Notes: generated by a model from the sequence alone, not told the origin. A DNA stretch of 64,000 bases from Steroidobacteraceae bacterium (GCA_025451845.1 JANWJS010000012.1:53417-117416); one strand, 5' to 3'; counted from the stretch's first letter, positions 35,958 through 46,140 are shown. A program made the numbers and translations.

Positions 35958-37604
35958 TCAGTCTCCCTGCTTCCAAGCCGTCAATCGCGCGATGATCTTT
36001 GCCACCCCCGGCGCCACCGCGTGTCCGCCATTCGGATCCCTCACTGCCGGCGCCAACTGATCGGTCAACCTCTTGCCGAGCTCCACGCCCCACTGGTCGA
36101 AGGAGTTCACGCCCCAGACCACGCCCTGCGTGAACACCTTGTGCTCGTAGAGCGCGATCAGCTTGCCGAGGGTTGGAGGGTCCAGCTTCTGAAATGCCAC
36201 CAGAGTGCTCGGCCGGCACCCCGGATGCACCTTGTGCGGAACCAGCTCCTCGATCCGCTCCTTCGGCAGCTGCTGCTGCGTGAGGTCGGCGCGTACCGCT
36301 TCGGCCGACTGTCCGTTCATGAAGGCCTCGGCCTGCGCGAGACAGCTCGCGATGGCGAGATCCTGCTGCGCCTGATTGCCGCAGGACGAGCGCGCCGGCA
36401 GGAGGAAATCGAGCGCCGCCCGTGGCGTCCCCTGGTGCAGCAGCTGGAAGAACGAGTGCTGCGCGTTGTTGCCAGGCTCTCCCCAGATTACCGCCGCCGT
36501 CTGCCAGTCCACCCGCCGCCCCTCGAGCGTAACCGACTTGCCGTTGCTCTCCATCTCGAGCTGCTGCAGGTACGCTGAGAAGCGCTTGAGCCGATCGTCG
36601 TACGGCAGCACTGCGAGCGTCGGCAGACCCTCGAAATTAATGTTCCAGAGTCCGATCAGGCCCATCAGGGCCGGCAGGTTGTCCGCCCAGGGTGTCTTGC
36701 GGAAGTGCTCATCCATCTCATGGCCGCCGGCGAGCAGCGCCAGGAACTGATCCTTGCCGATGGCGATCGCAAGCGATACCCCGATCGAGGACCAGAGGGA
36801 GTAGCGGCCGCCGACCCAGTCCCACATCTTGAAGCGATACTGCGGATGTACGCCGAACTCGTCCATGGCGCGGTGATTCACCGACACCGCCGCGAAATGC
36901 TGCGGCACCGCCTCTTCGCCCAACTTCTCCTTCACCCATGCCCGCGCAGTATTCGCGTTGGTCAGTGTCTCGAGTGTCGTGAAAGTCTTGGAGGAGACTA
37001 TGAAGAGTGTCGCGCGCGGGTCCGCGCTCTCGAGGATGTCCGCCAGATGGCAGCCGTCGATGTTGGAGACGAAGTCGCACTTCGGCGCATCGATGGTGTA
37101 GGGCCGCAGCGCCAGGACCGCCATCGCCGGCCCGAGGTCCGACCCGCCGATCCCGATGTTCACCACCCGCGTGAAGGGCTTGCCCGAGCTGCCCACGATG
37201 CGTCCCGCGCGCACGTTCTCCGCGAAGGTGAGCATGTTCTCGCGCTCCGCCATCACCACCCGCGCGATGTCCGCACCTCCGATGTTCGCTCCCGGGGGCT
37301 GCCGCAGCGCCACGTGCAGGACCGCCCGCCCTTCGGTGGAGTTGATCTTCTCCCCGCGCCACATCGCGTCGCGGTAGTCCTTGAGGCCGACCGCCTCGGC
37401 AAGCTCCAACAGCTTGCCGAGCACCATCTCATCGAGATGCTGGCGCGAGAAGTCCATGAGCAGGCCCGCGCCCTGGCGCGAGAAGCGCTCGAAGCGCCCG
37501 GGATCGCGAGAGAAGAGCTCGCGCGTCGCGACGGTATTCAGCCGTGCGGCATGAGTCGCGAGCTCCGGCCAGAGCGGAGTACGGGGACCTGTGGCCTTCG
37601 GCAT
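35958..37604 (-). CDS. pgi: Glucose-6-phosphate isomerase
   Basis: 548 residues, almost exactly the E. coli length. NIGIGGSDLGPAMA, FIVSSKTFTTLETLTN, WDWVGGRYSLWSSIG (family signature), QLEMESNGKSV (catalytic Glu) and GNNAQHSFFQLLHQGT (catalytic His) are all present. It interconverts glucose 6-phosphate and fructose 6-phosphate, feeding both glycolysis and the nucleotide-sugar pathways encoded here. ATG at 37604. Confidence 0.96.
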   Translation of the reverse strand: MPKATGPRTPLWPELATHAARLNTVATRELFSRDPGRFERFSRQGAGLLMDFSRQHLDEMVLGKLLELAEAVGLKDYRDAMWRGEKINSTEGRAVLHVALRQPPGANIGGADIARVVMAERENMLTFAENVRAGRIVGSSGKPFTRVVNIGIGGSDLGPAMAVLALRPYTIDAPKCDFVSNIDGCHLADILESADPRATLFIVSSKTFTTLETLTNANTARAWVKEKLGEEAVPQHFAAVSVNHRAMDEFGVHPQYRFKMWDWVGGRYSLWSSIGVSLAIAIGKDQFLALLAGGHEMDEHFRKTPWADNLPALMGLIGLWNINFEGLPTLAVLPYDDRLKRFSAYLQQLEMESNGKSVTLEGRRVDWQTAAVIWGEPGNNAQHSFFQLLHQGTPRAALDFLLPARSSCGNQAQQDLAIASCLAQAEAFMNGQSAEAVRADLTQQQLPKERIEELVPHKVHPGCRPSTLVAFQKLDPPTLGKLIALYEHKVFTQGVVWGVNSFDQWGVELGKRLTDQLAPAVRDPNGGHAVAPGVAKIIARLTAWKQGD

Positions 37605-37616
37605 GGGGGTGCCTCC

Positions 37617-38849
37617 TCAGAAGGAATGCTGGGATGGGGCCACTGCGGCCATGTAGAAGCGCTGGATTGTACCGGCCACATGGTCGATTTGCGCCGGGGT
37701 GAGCTCCGGGAAGACGGGCAGCGCCAGCACCTCATGGGCGGCACGCTCGGCCTCGGGGAGCTGTCCGGTCCGGTAATCGAGGTAGGCAAAGCAGCGTTGC
37801 AGATGCAGCGGAATCGGGTAGTAGACCTCCGTCCCGACACCCGCCGCCGCTAGGTATTGGCGCAGCTCATCCCGCCGCTGCGCGCGGACCACATACTGAT
37901 TCCAGACGTGGTGCCCGCCTTCGCTCGCGACGGGAAGCACGACGGCACCCGCAGCCGCGCTCTTCTTTAGCCGCTCGGCGTATTGCCGGGCATGAGCCTC
38001 TCTTCCGTCCCGCCACTCATCCAGAACCTTGAGCTTCACATTGAGCACGGCTGCCTGGATCTCATCCAGCCGGAAATTGCCGCCGATCAGGCTGTGGTGA
38101 TACTTGGGCTCCATGCCGTGCACTCGCAGTATTCGCATGCGCTCTGCAAGCCCTCGATCGCTCGTGGTACAGAGCCCGGCATCGCCGAAAGCGCCCAGGT
38201 TCTTCGTGGGAAAGAACGAGAAACAGCCGATGTGTCCGATGCTGCCGGCCATCTGCCCTGTCCCGTCCCGCGCGCCGATCGCCTGCGCCGCGTCCTCGAT
38301 AACGTGCAGGCCGAGCCGGTTCGCGATATCCATCAGGGAGTCCATCTCACAGACCTGTCCGTAAAGGTGTACGGGCATGATGGCCTTTACCCGCCCGCCG
38401 GTGCTGCGGTGAATCACCTGTCGGACCGGGCCTTCGCCGCGCACCTCGCACTCCCGCGCGATGAATTCTTCCACCCGTGCGGGTGAGAGGTTGAAGGTGT
38501 CACCATCGATGTCGCAGAAGACGGGCCGTGCACCGACCCGAGCGATCGTCCCGCCCGTGGCAAAAAAGGTGAAGGCGGAGGTGATCACCTCATCGCCCTG
38601 TCCGATACCGAGCGCCATGAGGGCGAGGAGCAGCGCATCCGTGCCGGATGAGACCCCGATCCCGTGCTCACACCCCGTGTATCGCGCGAGACTCAGCTCG
38701 AGCTGCCGTACTTCAGCGCCGAGAATGAATTGCTGGCTCCGGCATACCCGGGTGATGGCCGCTTGGACCTCGGCCGCGATCTTTTGGTACTGCTGCGTCA
38801 GATCCAGCATCGGGACCTTCACGGCGGACGGCGGAGACGGTTTCGTCAC
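37617..38849 (-). CDS. DegT/DnrJ/EryC1-family aminotransferase
   Basis: 410 residues. PLP fold type I: GIGVSSGTDALLLALMALG, VIEDAAQAIGARDG (Asp that contacts the PLP ring nitrogen) and CFSFFPTKNLGAFGDAG, whose Lys forms the internal aldimine. Such enzymes transfer an amino group from glutamate to a keto sugar nucleotide. Neighbours would allow a keto-sugar or 3-keto-uronate substrate, but no companion oxidase or acetyltransferase is adjacent, so the product cannot be named. ATG at 38849; an internal ATG 13 codons later is an alternative. Confidence 0.88.
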   Translation of the reverse strand: MTKPSPPSAVKVPMLDLTQQYQKIAAEVQAAITRVCRSQQFILGAEVRQLELSLARYTGCEHGIGVSSGTDALLLALMALGIGQGDEVITSAFTFFATGGTIARVGARPVFCDIDGDTFNLSPARVEEFIARECEVRGEGPVRQVIHRSTGGRVKAIMPVHLYGQVCEMDSLMDIANRLGLHVIEDAAQAIGARDGTGQMAGSIGHIGCFSFFPTKNLGAFGDAGLCTTSDRGLAERMRILRVHGMEPKYHHSLIGGNFRLDEIQAAVLNVKLKVLDEWRDGREAHARQYAERLKKSAAAGAVVLPVASEGGHHVWNQYVVRAQRRDELRQYLAAAGVGTEVYYPIPLHLQRCFAYLDYRTGQLPEAERAAHEVLALPVFPELTPAQIDHVAGTIQRFYMAAVAPSQHSF

Positions 38850-38908
38850 GGGCTGCCTTTGGGTGGGCCAAAAGAGCGCAGTTTAGCCCGAAAAGCAAAT
38901 CACGAAGC

Positions 38909-38937
38909 GGCCCAGGACCGCCCTTGGTCCCCGGGCC
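38909..38937 (-). terminator. Hairpin after the uronate-sugar genes
   Basis: GGCCC-a-GGACC, 6-base loop, GGTCC-cc-GGGCC: ten paired bases with small internal loops, in the 106-base gap before the epimerase. No T-run follows, so intrinsic termination is uncertain; it may only stabilise an mRNA end. Confidence 0.3.
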
Positions 38938-38955
38938 CAATCAGGAGGGGCCGCA

Positions 38956-39972
38956 TCAGCCGGTCTTGTAGCCGTAGTACTCGCAGAACCAGTCGACGAA
39001 CCTTCGCACGCCCACCCCGACCGGTGTCGCCGGGCGGTAGCCCACATCCCGCGCGAGATCCTCGATGTCGGCGAAGGTATCCGGCACATCGCCGAGCTGC
39101 AGCGGCAGGAAGTGCTTCTCGGCCTTGCGGCCGAGGCACTGCTCGATCACCTCGATGTAGCGCAAGAGCTCCACCGGCTGGTGATTGCCGATGTTGTAGA
39201 GCCGGAACGGCGCACGGCTCGTTGCCGGATCGGGCGCGCCGCTGTCCCACGTGGACGAGGGCTGCGCCACCTGCTCACAGGCGCGCGCGACTCCCTCGGC
39301 GATGTCCTCCACGTAGGTGAAATCCCGCCGATGATGTCCGTTGTTGAAGACCTCGATCGGCTTGCCCTCGAGAATGTTGCGCGTGAAGAGAAAGAGCGCC
39401 ATATCGGGGCGCCCCCAGGGACCGTACACCGTGAAGAACCGCAATCCGGTGGTGGGCAGATTGAAGAGCGAGGAGTACGTATGCGCCATCAGCTCGTTCG
39501 AGCGCTTGGTGGCGGCATAGATCGTCAGCGGGTGATCCGCGATCCGGTGCGGCGAGAACGGCATGTCGGTGTTGGCGCCGTACACGGAGCTGGTCGATGC
39601 GTACACCAGGTGCTCGACGCCGTTGTGGCGGCAACCCTCGAGGACGTTCAGCGTGCCGGTGACGTTGCTGTGAACATAGCTGTGCGGGTTCTGCAGCGAA
39701 TAGCGCACCCCGGCCTGGGCGCCCAGATGCACGACACGCTGGAATTTCTCACGCGCGAAGAGATCCTTCATCCCGCCGTCATCGGCGAGGTCGAGCTTCA
39801 CGAAGCGGAACCCGGGCTGCTGCTTCAGCCGGTCCAGCCGGGCTTCCTTCAGGGTGACGTCATAGTACTCGTTGAGGTTGTCGAGCCCGACGATCTCATG
39901 CCCGCGCGCCAGCAGATTCAGCGAAGTGTGATAGCCGATGAACCCGGCCCCGCCCGTGACGAGTATTTTCAT
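38956..39972 (-). CDS. UDP-uronate 4-epimerase-like SDR (CapI/LpsL type)
   Basis: 338 residues, ATG at 39972 coupled by ATGA to the dehydrogenase stop. [19 protein letters not shown] (NAD loop), [36 protein letters not shown] (YxxxK) and [20 protein letters not shown] match UDP-glucuronate 4-epimerases. With a TviB-type enzyme immediately upstream, the likely reaction is conversion of the gluco to the galacto form of a UDP-hexuronate or UDP-N-acetylhexosaminuronate. Which of the two is inference. Confidence 0.88.
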   Translation of the reverse strand: MKILVTGGAGFIGYHTSLNLLARGHEIVGLDNLNEYYDVTLKEARLDRLKQQPGFRFVKLDLADDGGMKDLFAREKFQRVVHLGAQAGVRYSLQNPHSYVHSNVTGTLNVLEGCRHNGVEHLVYASTSSVYGANTDMPFSPHRIADHPLTIYAATKRSNELMAHTYSSLFNLPTTGLRFFTVYGPWGRPDMALFLFTRNILEGKPIEVFNNGHHRRDFTYVEDIAEGVARACEQVAQPSSTWDSGAPDPATSRAPFRLYNIGNHQPVELLRYIEVIEQCLGRKAEKHFLPLQLGDVPDTFADIEDLARDVGYRPATPVGVGVRRFVDWFCEYYGYKTG

Positions 39973-41255
39973 AACCGTCCGTCGGCGTCCGCGGCGCGAA
40001 AGAGGTGCTTGATGTCGTAGAGCACGTGGTTCTTCCTGCAGAGGCGCCGTACTCCCTTGGGCCCCATCTCACGGAACTGCCGATGGGCGACGGCGACGAC
40101 CACGGCGTCGTAGCGCTTGGAGTCGAGCTTGCGGATAGGGCGCACGCCATACTCGTGGCGGCATTCCTCGCCGTCGGCCCACGGGTCGTAGACGTCCACT
40201 TCGGCACCGTATCTCTCGAGCTCCCGTACCACGTCGATGACCTTGGAATTGCGGATGTCGGGACAGTTCTCCTTGAACGTCATCCCGAGGACCAGCATGC
40301 GCGCGCCCTTGACATGGATCCGTTTCGAGGTCATCAGCTTGATGACCTCGTCGGCAACGTAATGCGCCATATTGTCGTTGAGCCGCCGCCCGGCGAGGAT
40401 CATCTCCGGGTGGTAGCCGATCGCCTGCGCCTTGTGCGTCAGATAGTAGGGATCCACGCCGATGCAATGGCCGCCGACGAGCCCCGGCCTGAAGGGCAGG
40501 AAATTCCACTTGGTCCCGGCGGCCCTCAACACCTCCTCGGTGTCGATTCCCAGCCGGTTGAAGATCAGCGCCAGCTCGTTGATGAGAGCGATGTTGACGT
40601 CGCGCTGCGTGTTCTCGATGACCTTGGCCGCTTCGGCCACTTTGATACTGGAGGCCTTGTGCGTGCCGGCGGTGACGATCCTTCCGTAGAGCTCGTCGAC
40701 GAAGTCGGCCGCTTCGGGTGTCGAGCCCGACGTCACCTTCTTGATGGTGGTGAGCCGATGCTCCTTGTCGCCCGGGTTGATCCGCTCAGGGCTGTAGCCG
40801 ACGAAGAAGTCCCGGTTCCACTTCAGGCCCGACTCCCGCTCGAGAATCGGGACGCACACTTCCTCGGTGCACCCGGGATAGACGGTGGACTCGTATACGA
40901 CCACCGCACCCTTGGTGAGGGCCTTGCCGACCGTCTCGCTCGCCTTGACGAGCGGCGTGAGATCCGGCCGCTTGTATTCGTCGATCGGCGTAGGCACCGT
41001 GACGATGAGGACGCGGCAGCGCTTGAGGCTGGCGACTTCAGTGCTGAAGGAGAGCCGAGTGGCGGACTTGAGCTCCGCCCGCGAGACTTCGAGCGTGCTG
41101 TCGCGGCCGCTGGCGAGTTCCGCGATGCGCTGGGGCTTGATGTCGAAGCCGACGGTATCGAAGTGCTTGCCGAACTCCACGGCGAGCGGCAGTCCGACAT
41201 AGCCCAGGCCGATGATGCCGAGGCGGCACTTGCGCAGATGAAACATGAGATCCAC
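39969..41255 (-). CDS. tviB: UDP-N-acetylglucosamine 6-dehydrogenase, TviB/WbpO type
   Basis: 428 residues from the GTG at 41255, directly after the dnaQ stop; the ATG at 41246 is equally possible. [19 protein letters not shown] (NAD loop), [37 protein letters not shown] and [20 protein letters not shown] (catalytic Cys) match TviB along the whole length. It oxidises UDP-GlcNAc twice to UDP-N-acetylglucosaminuronate. Together with the epimerase it would supply GalNAcA-type residues for the EPS or LPS. Confidence 0.93.
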   Translation of the reverse strand: MDLMFHLRKCRLGIIGLGYVGLPLAVEFGKHFDTVGFDIKPQRIAELASGRDSTLEVSRAELKSATRLSFSTEVASLKRCRVLIVTVPTPIDEYKRPDLTPLVKASETVGKALTKGAVVVYESTVYPGCTEEVCVPILERESGLKWNRDFFVGYSPERINPGDKEHRLTTIKKVTSGSTPEAADFVDELYGRIVTAGTHKASSIKVAEAAKVIENTQRDVNIALINELALIFNRLGIDTEEVLRAAGTKWNFLPFRPGLVGGHCIGVDPYYLTHKAQAIGYHPEMILAGRRLNDNMAHYVADEVIKLMTSKRIHVKGARMLVLGMTFKENCPDIRNSKVIDVVRELERYGAEVDVYDPWADGEECRHEYGVRPIRKLDSKRYDAVVVAVAHRQFREMGPKGVRRLCRKNHVLYDIKHLFRAADADGRL

Positions 41256-41996
41256 TCAGGCGAGGTGGGCTTGGGGAACCGGGTCGTCGCCGGCGGTGGG
41301 CCAGAGACAGTGCCCGCCGCTCGCCTTGGCGATGTGTGCCAGCATGTCCCGGTGGGCGCGCAATTCCTGCTCCGTGGCGGTGATGACCCGCAGCGGCGCG
41401 GGCGGGCGCACGAGGGCGCGGATCTGGCCCGCGCCGAGGGCGGCGGAGCCGGAAGCACTCTCCGTGAGGGCCAGTGCCCCCTGGCCGCCCGTCATCGCGA
41501 GATAGACGTCCGCCAGGATGCGCGCATCGAGCAGCGCCCCATGCAGCTCGCGGCGCGAGTTATCGACGTTGTAGCGCCTGCAGAGCGCATCGAGGTTGTT
41601 GCGCTGGCCGGGATGCATCTCCCGCGCGAGTACCAGCGTGTCCATGACGCGACAGAGCTCGCTCATCATCACCGCGCGGCCGGCAAGGCGCAGCTCCGCA
41701 TCCAGGAAGGCGATGTCGAACTCCGCGTTGTGGATCACGAGCTCCGAGCCACCGATGAACTCGAGCAGCTCGTCCGCGATCTGCATGAACCGCGGCTGGC
41801 GCGCGAGGTCCTCGCGCTGCAGGCCGTGGACCGCCTCCGCGCCAAGGTCGATGTCACGCTCCGGATTCAAATAGCGGTGGAAGGTGCGTCCGGTGACTCT
41901 CCGATTGAGAAGCTCGACGCAGCCGACCTCGATGATGCGGTGCCCGAGCGAGGGCTCGAGACCGGTGGTCTCGGTGTCGAGAACGATCTGTCGCAT
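41256..41996 (-). CDS. dnaQ: DNA polymerase III epsilon subunit (3'-5' proofreading exonuclease)
   Basis: 246 residues from the ATG at 41996, giving the usual size and the N-terminus MRQIVLDTETTGLEP. DnaQ/DEDDh exonuclease: DTETTGL (Exo I Asp and Glu), HNAEFDIAFLDAEL (Exo II) and HGALLDARILADVY (Exo III His-Asp). The C-terminal tail should bind the polymerase alpha subunit. Same strand and order as rnhA upstream, a long-conserved gammaproteobacterial pair. Confidence 0.94.
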   Translation of the reverse strand: MRQIVLDTETTGLEPSLGHRIIEVGCVELLNRRVTGRTFHRYLNPERDIDLGAEAVHGLQREDLARQPRFMQIADELLEFIGGSELVIHNAEFDIAFLDAELRLAGRAVMMSELCRVMDTLVLAREMHPGQRNNLDALCRRYNVDNSRRELHGALLDARILADVYLAMTGGQGALALTESASGSAALGAGQIRALVRPPAPLRVITATEQELRAHRDMLAHIAKASGGHCLWPTAGDDPVPQAHLA

Positions 41997-42025
41997 GGAA
42001 TTTGAGTCTACAGACTTTCTACGGG

Positions 42026-42484
42026 CTAGTGTGACGCCATGGCGTCGATCGCCTCGTTGGCGAGCCGGTCCACCCGTTCGTTGCCGGGCACGCCCGCGTG
42101 GCCAGGCACCCAGTGCCATTCGATCTCGTGGCCGGCGGCGAGCTCATCGAGCCGCTGCCAGAGATCCTGGTTCTTCACCGGCTTGCGGTCGGCAGTGAGC
42201 CACCCCCTCGCCTTCCAGGCGCGCACCCATTCCGTGATGCCGCGCCGCACGTATTCCGAGTCGGTATACACGCGCACGCTTACGCGACGCTTCAACGCCT
42301 CGAGCGCGCGGATGACGGCCGTCAGCTCCATGCGATTGTTGGTCGTCAGCGCCTCCGCGCCCGCCAGCTCTTTCTCACGGCCGGCGAAACTCAGCACCGC
42401 CGCCCAACCTCCCGGCCCCGGATTTCCGCGGCACGCGCCATCGGTATAAATGTCCACCACTGCCGCGGTTCCATCGGCCGTCAT
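42026..42484 (-). CDS. rnhA: Ribonuclease HI
   Basis: 152 residues from the ATG at 42484. [50 protein letters not shown] and [18 protein letters not shown] include all four metal-binding acidic residues of RNase HI. It cuts RNA in RNA-DNA hybrids. 29 bases upstream of dnaQ on the same strand. Longer readings lack support and run into the spacer. Confidence 0.95.
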   Translation of the reverse strand: MTADGTAAVVDIYTDGACRGNPGPGGWAAVLSFAGREKELAGAEALTTNNRMELTAVIRALEALKRRVSVRVYTDSEYVRRGITEWVRAWKARGWLTADRKPVKNQDLWQRLDELAAGHEIEWHWVPGHAGVPGNERVDRLANEAIDAMASH

Positions 42485-42674
42485 GATTTCATTGGCTGCA
42501 AGTCGCCTGCGGCGCGTTGCCCGGTGCAATCCAGCACCGAGCCCTTCGGGGCGGCTGGGCATCGGCCAAAAATCGCTGCCGGCGATCTTGTCAGCAATCT
42601 CTCCTCTGATGTGTTGATCTCGCGGGTAAAGAAGCAGCCTTTGCCCGCTTACTAACATTATGCATCACGCGCGC

Positions 42675-43421
42675 TCAGCGCGGGGTTGGTTTGATGAGGC
42701 CACCGAGCACCGTCGGACGCTCGCGGAATCGCGGACGGATGGGTGTCAGGGTATAGATGCGCTTGCGCGCCTTGAGCAGGTACGCATTGGCCGGCAGCGG
42801 GTACGTGAGCCCCCGCCGCAGCATGCGGCCCGCGCCCGCCCCCGCAGCGAGCCCGCCACTCCAGGGGCCGTGGAACAAATAATGCTGGGCAGATACCACT
42901 TCATACCCGAGCAGCACCAGCCATTCGCGGATCCTTCGTTCGGAAAGTATGCGGCGCGTGCCCGGTGGAAAGCCGCTGCGGCTCCAGCGCCCGCGTATGC
43001 CCCAGAGGCTCCATGGCCGAAAGCCGAGCACCAGCAACCGGCCCTCGCCGACGAGCACGCGATCCGCCTCGCGCACGATGGCATAGGGATCGGTGGCGAA
43101 CTCGAGAATGTGCGGCAGCAGGATCGCATCGATCGAATCGCTGATGATCGGAAGCTGGGTCGGCCGCCCGCGGATGTCTGCGCTGGACGACAGGCCCGGC
43201 GGTGCGAGGATTGCCTGATGGCGCGTGCGCGCACCGGACAACAACTCGCGGCCAGCGCCCCAGGCGCCAATCTGCAGCAATTCCCAGCCAAACACGTCCT
43301 CGAGCGCCTCGCCCAGCAGCTGCGATTCCGCTGCGACGAGCGCGCTGCCGAGGGGACTCGCCCACCAGGCGAGTCGCGCGGAGTGCGGCTCCTGGAATTG
43401 AGATTTGTGCGCGGGTGCCAT
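42675..43421 (-). CDS. YafS-like SAM-dependent methyltransferase domain protein
   Basis: 248 residues. A methyltransferase-11-like core is visible: LLQIGAWGAGRELL in place of a strong motif I, SIDAILLPHILEFATDPYAIVREADRVL, and EGRLLVLGFRPWSLWGI. The position next to rnhA and dnaQ is that of E. coli yafS. The SAM loop is degenerate, so activity is uncertain. In E. coli gloB lies between mltD and yafS; here the divergent neighbour is mltD directly, with no gloB. Confidence 0.8.
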   Translation of the reverse strand: MAPAHKSQFQEPHSARLAWWASPLGSALVAAESQLLGEALEDVFGWELLQIGAWGAGRELLSGARTRHQAILAPPGLSSSADIRGRPTQLPIISDSIDAILLPHILEFATDPYAIVREADRVLVGEGRLLVLGFRPWSLWGIRGRWSRSGFPPGTRRILSERRIREWLVLLGYEVVSAQHYLFHGPWSGGLAAGAGAGRMLRRGLTYPLPANAYLLKARKRIYTLTPIRPRFRERPTVLGGLIKPTPR

Positions 43422-43588
43422 GAAGTACTGGCAATAGTGTGAAGTTACCGGTTAAATTTCGCCGCCTGGATAAAGTAACGTCGGAAGCATTGAGTCTGAG
43501 ACCCACTTGCGTAGAGGCGAGGGTCCCGGGAAACGGCACCCGCTTCGGTGCCATAAGAAGTTAACACGCCTCCCAGAGGGTCGGGAAC
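43422..43588. other. Divergent spacer with structured mltD leader
   Basis: 167 bases between the yafS-like and mltD genes. On the plus strand two nested helices are possible: GACCC (43500-43504) with GGGTC (43521-43525), and GGCACC (43535-43540) with GGTGCC (43547-43552) around CGCTTC. No known riboswitch consensus was recognised. Promoters were not resolved. Confidence 0.3.
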
Positions 43589-45217
43589 TTGCGGACGGAA
43601 TCACTTCGAGCCACTCGCTTTACGCTGCTGTTCGCTGCGCTTGCGGCGCTTGCCGCCTGCGCGACCCGCCAGCCGCTGCAACCGCAGCAGCCCGAGCAGG
43701 CCGTCGTGCCACCGCCTCCCGCCGCTGCCGCCACGGCCGAGGCTGCGCCTCCGCCAGCGGCCGCGCCGGCGCAGCAGGAGGCCGCCCCCGCCCCGCCGCA
43801 GTATGCCGATCTCTTCGCCCGGATCCGTGGCGACTTCGTGATCGAGGATCCCGATGAGGCCCCGATCGATCAGCAGCTCGACTGGTACGCGTCCCACCCC
43901 GAATATCTGCAGCGCGCCTTTGGCCGCGCGGACATGTACCTCTATTACATCGTGGCGCAGCTCGAGGCGCGGCACATGCCGGCCGAGCTCGCATTGCTGC
44001 CGGTCATCGAGAGCGCCTTCGAGCCCTACGCCTATTCCCGGGCGCGCGCCGCGGGCCTCTGGCAATTCATTCCCGGCACGGGCTCACGCTTCGGCCTGAA
44101 GCAGGACTGGTGGTATGACGGCCGCCGCGACGTGGTTGCGTCCACCGGCGCGGCGCTGGATTACCTGCAGGCCCTGCATAACGAGTTCAACGGCGACTGG
44201 CTGCTCGCCGTCGCGGCCTACAACTGCGGCGAGATCGCCGTCGAGCATGCCGTACAGGTGAATCAGGCCGAGGGACGCCCGATCGACTTCTGGCACCTGC
44301 GCCTGCCGCGCGAGACCGAGGCCTACGTGCCGAAGCTCCTCGCCATGAAGCGCCTGGTGGCGGATCCGGCGAAGTACGGGCTCGTCTTCACCGCGATTCC
44401 CAATCAGCCCTACTTTGCGCGCGTGAACCTCGAAGGCCAGATCAACATGCAGGTGGCCGCGCAGATCGCCGGCATCACTGCGGATGAGGTCTTCGAGCTC
44501 AATCCCGCCTTCCACCGCTGGATCACCGATCCCAGCGGTCCCTTCTACTTGCTGATGCCGGTCGACGCAGCACCGGTGTTCGAGCAGAACGTCGCCGATC
44601 TCACGCCCGATGAGCGCATGGGAATCGAGCACTACGAGGTCCGGCGGCACGATACCGTGTACTCGATAGCGCGGCATTTCAAAACGAGTGTAGAGATCCT
44701 GCGCAAGCTCAACACGCTGCCCTCCGGACGCCTCACCGTGGGTGCGGATCTCGAAGTACCGGCTACCGTCTACGCGCTGCCGGAGAATGTGAAACTCGCC
44801 GCGGAGCGGGTGGATGGCCGCTACCGTTGGACGCGCCATTTCCGGTTTCAGGTCGTGCGCCGGGGTGACTCGCTGTGGGCGATTGCTCGCCGGCACGGCA
44901 TGAACGTCCATACGCTGGCGCGGCTGAACGGCCTGTCACCGGGGCAGACGCTGCATCCGGGGCAGCGTCTGCGCCTCGTGTCCAGCGCGCCTTTCGCGAC
45001 TCACGGGCGCCGTCACTCCCGCCATCATTCGCGCTACTACTCCGCGGGCAGCGCACGCCGCGTCGTCTATACCGTGCGCTCCGGGGATACGCTTTGGCGG
45101 ATCGCACGGCTCTTCCAGGTGAGAGTGGCACAGATTCTCGCCTGGAACGCCATGAGCTCGCGCGCGCACATTCTCGCGGGCCAGAAGCTCACCATCCGGG
45201 TCGCATCCGGCAGTTGA
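43589..45217 (+). CDS. mltD: Membrane-bound lytic murein transglycosylase D with three LysM domains
   Basis: 542 residues from a TTG at 43589 with CAGAGGGTCGGGA upstream. Lipobox LAAC (Cys24) then a long Ala/Pro linker. The SLT domain has catalytic Glu141 in LLPVIESAFEPYAYS, then AAGLWQFIPGTGSRFGL and LLAVAAYNCGE. Three LysM repeats follow: YEVRRHDTVYSIARHF, FQVVRRGDSLWAIARRHG and YTVRSGDTLWRIARLFQ, which bind peptidoglycan. It cleaves the MurNAc-GlcNAc bond to 1,6-anhydro ends at the outer membrane. A His/Arg/Tyr-rich linker separates LysM 2 and 3. Confidence 0.93.
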   Translation: MRTESLRATRFTLLFAALAALAACATRQPLQPQQPEQAVVPPPPAAAATAEAAPPPAAAPAQQEAAPAPPQYADLFARIRGDFVIEDPDEAPIDQQLDWYASHPEYLQRAFGRADMYLYYIVAQLEARHMPAELALLPVIESAFEPYAYSRARAAGLWQFIPGTGSRFGLKQDWWYDGRRDVVASTGAALDYLQALHNEFNGDWLLAVAAYNCGEIAVEHAVQVNQAEGRPIDFWHLRLPRETEAYVPKLLAMKRLVADPAKYGLVFTAIPNQPYFARVNLEGQINMQVAAQIAGITADEVFELNPAFHRWITDPSGPFYLLMPVDAAPVFEQNVADLTPDERMGIEHYEVRRHDTVYSIARHFKTSVEILRKLNTLPSGRLTVGADLEVPATVYALPENVKLAAERVDGRYRWTRHFRFQVVRRGDSLWAIARRHGMNVHTLARLNGLSPGQTLHPGQRLRLVSSAPFATHGRRHSRHHSRYYSAGSARRVVYTVRSGDTLWRIARLFQVRVAQILAWNAMSSRAHILAGQKLTIRVASGS

Positions 45218-45286
45218 TCCAGGCCTGACGGCCCGGCCCCGAAGCAAGGTACACTGCCCGTTTACTCACTGCGGCAGGGCTTCGGC

Positions 45287-46084
45287 ATGGGATTTCTCTC
45301 CGGCAAGCGTGCGTTCATCGTCGGCGTCGCGACCGACCGCTCGATCGCATGGGGCATCGCGCAAGCGATGCATCGCGAAGGCGCCGAGCTCGCCTTTTCC
45401 TACGTCAATGACAAGATGAAGGAGCGCGTCGAGCCTCTGGCCCAGTCCGTGGGCTCCCGCCTCACCATGCCCCTGGACGTGACGATCGATGGTCAGATCG
45501 ATGCCTCGTTCGACCTGCTGAAACGTGAATGGGGCAGCCTCGACATAGTGATCCACGCCGTGGCGTTCGCTCCCCGTGAGGCCCTCGCCGGCGGCTTCGT
45601 GGAGAATACGACCCGCGATGCGTTCCGTATCGCCCACGACGTCTCCAGCTACAGCTTCCTTGCCCTCGCCCGCGGGGCCGCGCCGCTGATGGCCGGCAGA
45701 TCCGGAGCTTTGCTCACCCTGTCCTATCTCGGGGCAGTCCGGTCAATCCCCAGCTACAACGTCATGGGTCTCGCCAAGGCGAGCCTCGAAGCCAATGTCC
45801 GCTTTCTGGCCGCCGACCTGGGGCCGCAGGGGATCCGGGTCAACGGCATTTCCGCCGGCCCGATCAAGACGCTCGCCGCTGCAGGGATCACGGGCTTTCG
45901 CAAGATGCTGAACCGGGTAGCCGAAGTGGCACCGCTCAGGCGCAACGTCACGCACGAAGACGTTGGCAACGCCGCGGCGTTCCTCTGCTCCGACCTCGCC
46001 GCCGGCATCACCGGCGAGATCCTGTACGTAGATAGCGGCTTCAACACCGTCGGGATGAGCTTTCCGCAAGAAGCGGAAACCTGA
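45287..46084 (+). CDS. fabI: Enoyl-[acyl-carrier-protein] reductase (NADH)
   Basis: 265 residues; ATG at 45287. FabI-type [21 protein letters not shown] replaces the usual glycine loop, and the active site has Tyr147, Tyr157 and Lys164 ([19 protein letters not shown]), the Y-x6-K pair spaced as in E. coli FabI. It completes each cycle of fatty acid elongation. Convergent with ppiD. Confidence 0.95.
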   Translation: MGFLSGKRAFIVGVATDRSIAWGIAQAMHREGAELAFSYVNDKMKERVEPLAQSVGSRLTMPLDVTIDGQIDASFDLLKREWGSLDIVIHAVAFAPREALAGGFVENTTRDAFRIAHDVSSYSFLALARGAAPLMAGRSGALLTLSYLGAVRSIPSYNVMGLAKASLEANVRFLAADLGPQGIRVNGISAGPIKTLAAAGITGFRKMLNRVAEVAPLRRNVTHEDVGNAAAFLCSDLAAGITGEILYVDSGFNTVGMSFPQEAET

Positions 46085-46140
46085 CGGCCCCGCGATCCTC
46101 GCAGGCCAGCCGCCCACGGGGGGCGCGGCAGCGATGCCTG

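Noticed and set aside
36705..37853. Long plus-strand frame opposite pgi
   Set aside because: Antisense to a full-length, motif-complete pgi; composition is that of a complementary shadow.
40005..42005. A 666-codon open frame on the plus strand opposite tviB and dnaQ
   Set aside because: It mirrors two well-supported genes on the other strand, has biased composition rich in Val, Asp, Arg and His, and no ribosome site. It is a GC-driven antisense frame.
43500..43552. Riboswitch upstream of mltD
   Set aside because: Hairpins are possible, but no known consensus (cobalamin, c-di-GMP, SAM and similar) was recognised.
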